Below, one piece after another: positions 12,901-15,600 of a DNA stretch of 15,600 bases. How positions within the stretch are numbered: position 1 is the first letter of the stretch; each line of letters starts with the position of its first letter. Under the pieces are notes generated by a model, which worked only from the letters and a program-made list of their open reading frames with translations, searched no databases and was not told the origin of the DNA. The position numbers were made by a program, and so were the translations under genes. Origin of the DNA: DASZZV01 sp035544835 (GTDB lineage: Bacteria > Acidobacteriota > Thermoanaerobaculia > Gp7-AA8); assembly GCA_035544835.1 (NCBI GenBank), contig DASZZV010000080.1, forward strand, positions 1-15,600, written 5' to 3'.

Positions 12901-14549
12901 GAAGTACATTCGGAATTGAAAATTGCAAATTGAAAATTGAAAAAGGGAAGAAGCGCCGAACTCTCATGTTGTTTTTTTCAATTTTCAATTTTCAATTTTC
13001 AATTCCCGCCTTCAGCGGGGAGACGCGAATCGCCAGCGACTACGAGATCGCGGCGATTCAGGAGGGACTGGCTCGGGAGAAAAACCCCATCGCGCAGATC
13101 GCCGGCTACCTCAACCTCGGCGACCAGCAGTTGTCCAGACAGCAGACCGGGAAAGCTGCCGAGGCCTTTCACGCGGCTTTTGATGGGGCGTCGAAACAGA
13201 GACGCCTGACACGTTTGCGATCTCAGCTTGGCGACTATGCACTGGCCACAACCTATCAGGCGTTGGCCTCGGCGAAACTCGGACACAAAGCAGAGGCATT
13301 CGACCTCTTCGAAGAAGCGACACGGTATGCGAGCAACTCCGACAAGGTATGGAATCTCTACGCCTCGGCGATGATGCTCCTGGACGAGGGACCGAAGGCG
13401 GTGGACGCTGCCAGGAACGCTGTCTCGATCGCGGAAACGAGACTCCGGCGTCGCCAGGATGTGGCCGACATTCTCGATCTCGCCGTCGACCGTTACACCC
13501 TGGCGGGATCGCTGATGCAATTGGGAGATGCCGCCCCACAGGAAGAAGCCCGGGCACTTCTGGGGGCTCTTCTCAACGACCTCAAAGACGAGCGGTTGAA
13601 CGCGCTTCGGAAAGAGATCGTGCGAAAGGAAATGTTCGAGGTCTACTCGACGACACGAAATGACGAGAGCACTTACATCGCCCTTCTCAATCGAAGTCAT
13701 CTCGGACGGGCCTCGATTTACGAGAAAAGATTCCAGTTCGATCGCGCCAGAGCTGAGTATCTGGAGATCCTGAAAGCCAGAAGCGATGACCCGGTAGCTT
13801 TGCAGAGGCTGGCACGGCTCACGAAAGGCTCCGATGAAAAAAGCAGCTCCTTTCAGAAGGCTTTCGACGCGAATCCCTTCGCTCCAGGGCTGCTCCTCGA
13901 CTACGAAAACTATCTCGCCAAGGGCGGGGCCGCCCCGGATGCGCCGGCCACGACTGGAACGGCGGTACGACAGGTACTCGAAGCGATCGTCGCCGGAAGG
14001 TACCGCGAGGCGTCGGCGGGGCTGACGAAACTCAACGAAGAGTTTCCAGGCAATGAGTCGCTGGCGTATCTGGGAAGCCGAGTCGCTTCCCACCTTGGCG
14101 ACAGCGCCACGGCATCAGCTCTGCGAGAGAACGTTCATGACCCTGAGCTCCGCGCCGTCCTGGATCAAGCTCCTGCGAATGTCGCCTCCGCCAGTGCCCT
14201 GCTCTCTCGAACCGGAGCCATCCGAGACCCGGCGCCAGCGGAACTGGCCTCGCTTCTTCAGCTTCTGAGCGGGAATCCGACCCCATCGCAAATGGCCGCG
14301 CTCGATCAGCTGACCTTTTCTTCGCGCGTGTCCATGGAGAATCCGGCTGAGGGGAGCGCGCCTGGTACCACGGCGTTTACCACCGGCAGAATCGGCGACC
14401 TCCCCTTTCGGTTCCAGGAGCAAACGGCCTTCCGAGGCACCTTCGAGCGTTCCACTCCCCTCCGCCTCGAGTTCAGGATCCTCGGCGTGACCGAGTTAGA
14501 CGGCCACAGTGCGCTTCTCGTCGACCCGACGCGTCTGGAGCGCGAATGA
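12897..14549 (+). CDS. Exported TPR-like repeat protein
   Basis: This encodes a 550-residue helical-repeat protein. Residues about 45-390 carry TPR/SEL1-like helix pairs (for example IAGYLNLGDQQLSRQQTGKA, and ALASAKLGHKAEAFDLFEEA), and the last 80 or so residues look beta-rich. No specific family recognised. The start ATG overlaps the VWA stop (ATGA), so coupling is likely; ATG at 12966 is the alternative. The N-terminus looks like a signal peptide: basic KGKKRRT (16-22), hydrophobic LMLFFSIFNFQFSI (23-36), probable cut after AFS (38-40). Strikingly, heptad hairpin D lies here: its left arm encodes residues 6-16 and its right arm 26-37. The gene stays open through it. It is the middle gene of the three-gene operon. 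Confidence 0.85.
   Translation: MRSTFGIENCKLKIEKGKKRRTLMLFFSIFNFQFSIPAFSGETRIASDYEIAAIQEGLAREKNPIAQIAGYLNLGDQQLSRQQTGKAAEAFHAAFDGASKQRRLTRLRSQLGDYALATTYQALASAKLGHKAEAFDLFEEATRYASNSDKVWNLYASAMMLLDEGPKAVDAARNAVSIAETRLRRRQDVADILDLAVDRYTLAGSLMQLGDAAPQEEARALLGALLNDLKDERLNALRKEIVRKEMFEVYSTTRNDESTYIALLNRSHLGRASIYEKRFQFDRARAEYLEILKARSDDPVALQRLARLTKGSDEKSSSFQKAFDANPFAPGLLLDYENYLAKGGAAPDAPATTGTAVRQVLEAIVAGRYREASAGLTKLNEEFPGNESLAYLGSRVASHLGDSATASALRENVHDPELRAVLDQAPANVASASALLSRTGAIRDPAPAELASLLQLLSGNPTPSQMAALDQLTFSSRVSMENPAEGSAPGTTAFTTGRIGDLPFRFQEQTAFRGTFERSTPLRLEFRILGVTELDGHSALLVDPTRLERE
12912..13006. repeat. Heptad-repeat hairpin D (AATTGAA units) inside a coding region
   Basis: The left arm (12912-12944) is GG plus four AATTGAA units (one AATTGCA) and AAA. 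The right arm (12974-13006) is the inverted copy with one mismatch in 33 pairs. The loop (12945-12973, 29 bases) begins GGGAAGAAG and contains CGAACTCT. Repeat and loop lie wholly within the 5' part of the TPR-like gene, without an in-frame stop. Base composition is far more AT-rich than the flanks. Confidence 0.9.
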
Positions 14550-15595
14550 GGTCACTGATTCTCGTCGCATCGCTTCTCTGCCTGGTCCCGAACGTGTGCG
14601 GAGGCGATGTCGCAGTCGGCTTCTCGCCGTTCGCTTCTACGGTCATCGTCGCAAGAGGAGAAACCGAAAGCCTCTCCTTTCACGATCGCGAGGGACGACT
14701 CGTTGCCACGCGACACGGGCTGCGTCATCCCCGCCGCGTCGTAGTGAGTGAGGCTCGGTTCGCCGTTCTAGACCCGATCGACAATCTGTTGCTCATCGGG
14801 GACGCGAGAAAACGCACAACTCACATGCTGAAAATGGCCGGAGGCCCCTCGGCCGCGGTCTTCAGCGGAGGAAGCCTGTTCGTCGTCCTGAGGGATCGAA
14901 ACTCACTGATACGAGTTGGCGACGACGTGGAACAGACCGTGCGGTGCGAGCGTGACCCTGCCTTCATCGGCGAGAACGCAGGAAAAATATACGTGTACTC
15001 ACGTATCCCCGGCAGCCTCGCCGAGTACGACGGCTCGACGCTCCTTCAAACCCGGCGGATGGATCTCGCTCCTTTCGCCTCCTCGATGGTGATCGCCGGC
15101 AAGAAGGCACTACTGACCTATCCTGGAACGGGCGAGATCCGAACCGTCTTTCTCAACGAGCTCGCAACTTCCTCTTCGGTCAAGGTCGGGGCGACTCCTA
15201 TCGACATCGTCGTCATCACAAACCGGTCTGTGCTCTCTCCGGAGTCTTTCGCGGTCGCCGATCCGGCCTCCAAACGAATCTGGAGGTCAGACGGGAAACA
15301 GTCGCTCTCCGAGGCGGCCACGCGAGGTTTCCTGCGAGGTTTCATCGGGCTCGGCCTTTCTTCCCCCAGCTCCGCCGACTTTCCCACCGGCATCGATCGC
15401 CTCTGGGTCGCGGGGAATCGGATGATCGCTCTCGACTCGAGCGAGGGAGTTCTCTATGAAGCGGCTCGGGGTAAGAGTCGCCGGATCGCGACTGGGGTTG
15501 ATGCTTCTGCGGTTGCCGTCTCCGCAGGGACAGTATTTTTCTGGAGTTCCACGAGCAGCCATCTCGAGCTCTTTGGCTTAGCGCTAGATATGTAA
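14546..15595 (+). CDS. Exported propeller-like hypothetical protein
   Basis: This encodes a 349-residue protein with a clear signal peptide (MRSLILVASLLCLVPNVCG, cut near residue 19-20). The mature part alternates short beta strands with Gly/Asp turns in repeated blocks, for example EARFAVLDPIDNLLLIGDA, GGSLFVVLRDRNSLIRVGD, GKIYVYSRIPGSLAEYDG and DRLWVAGNRMIALDSSEG. This suggests a six- or seven-bladed beta propeller of the YncE/NHL sort. I do not recognise a specific family. The cysteine in PNVCGG is not a proper lipobox, so a lipoprotein is unlikely. The ATG overlaps the TPR gene's stop by four bases (ATGA). It is the third gene of the exported VWA/TPR/propeller operon; whether more genes follow is beyond the window. 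Confidence 0.82.
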   Translation: MRSLILVASLLCLVPNVCGGDVAVGFSPFASTVIVARGETESLSFHDREGRLVATRHGLRHPRRVVVSEARFAVLDPIDNLLLIGDARKRTTHMLKMAGGPSAAVFSGGSLFVVLRDRNSLIRVGDDVEQTVRCERDPAFIGENAGKIYVYSRIPGSLAEYDGSTLLQTRRMDLAPFASSMVIAGKKALLTYPGTGEIRTVFLNELATSSSVKVGATPIDIVVITNRSVLSPESFAVADPASKRIWRSDGKQSLSEAATRGFLRGFIGLGLSSPSSADFPTGIDRLWVAGNRMIALDSSEGVLYEAARGKSRRIATGVDASAVAVSAGTVFFWSSTSSHLELFGLALDM

Positions 15596-15600
15596 ATCAG

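Noticed and set aside
12773..12988. Minus-strand frame with FSIFNLQFSI-like residues
   Set aside because: It is translation of the left arm of hairpin D on the opposite strand and overlaps the VWA gene.
12999..14093. Minus-strand open frame of 364 codons opposite the TPR-like gene
   Set aside because: It has no ribosome-binding site and no recognisable domain. The plus-strand frame is coupled by ATGA on both sides and has TPR-like helices, so this is a shadow.

Overview
The window looks like a chromosomal stretch from a GC-rich Gram-negative-type bacterium, most plausibly Acidobacteriota. This placement is inferred from gene content: a VWFA-related secreted protein of the kind abundant in that phylum, a membrane Ser/Thr kinase with a TPR tail, a zinc-ribbon/yggS/yggT/divIVA block, a lipid-A-N-domain protein and an AMMECR1 protein. 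No marker gene settles it. All genes from the left edge to 11764 are on the minus strand; three genes on the plus strand follow.

Layout in the direction of minus-strand transcription: (1) kinase, M20 peptidase, thiolase, TatD nuclease, GT2 glycosyltransferase and LAB_N membrane protein (11764 to 6020) are packed with overlaps or gaps of at most about 35 bases and look like one operon. (2) An AMMECR1 gene, a membrane-anchored lytic transglycosylase and a secreted LysM protein follow as separate units; the last two both act on or bind the cell wall. (3) A UUCG-loop terminator, a CAU tRNA and a second terminator occupy the 440-base gap at 2583-3022. (4) A coiled-coil zinc-ribbon gene, yggS, yggT and divIVA form the last cluster, tied to envelope and division functions. 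On the plus strand, divergent from the kinase, three exported proteins (VWA, TPR-like and a propeller-like protein) are joined by ATGA stop/start overlaps and probably work together outside the cytoplasm.

The most unusual content is a set of four long hairpins built from 7-base tandem repeats (2871-2966, 4275-4327, 5970-6061, 12912-13006). Each uses its own heptamer, but all fit AGAANNN or AAAANNN, and three enclose a loop of 29-42 bases with recognisable similarity. Three lie at ends of transcription units. One of these reaches into the LAB_N gene and supplies its last residues. The fourth lies inside the plus-strand operon, stays open as coding sequence, and encodes the hydrophobic core of the apparent signal peptide of the TPR-like protein. 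They look like a dispersed element family that has repeatedly touched coding sequence.

The first 218 bases hold no convincing gene, only palindromic repeats.
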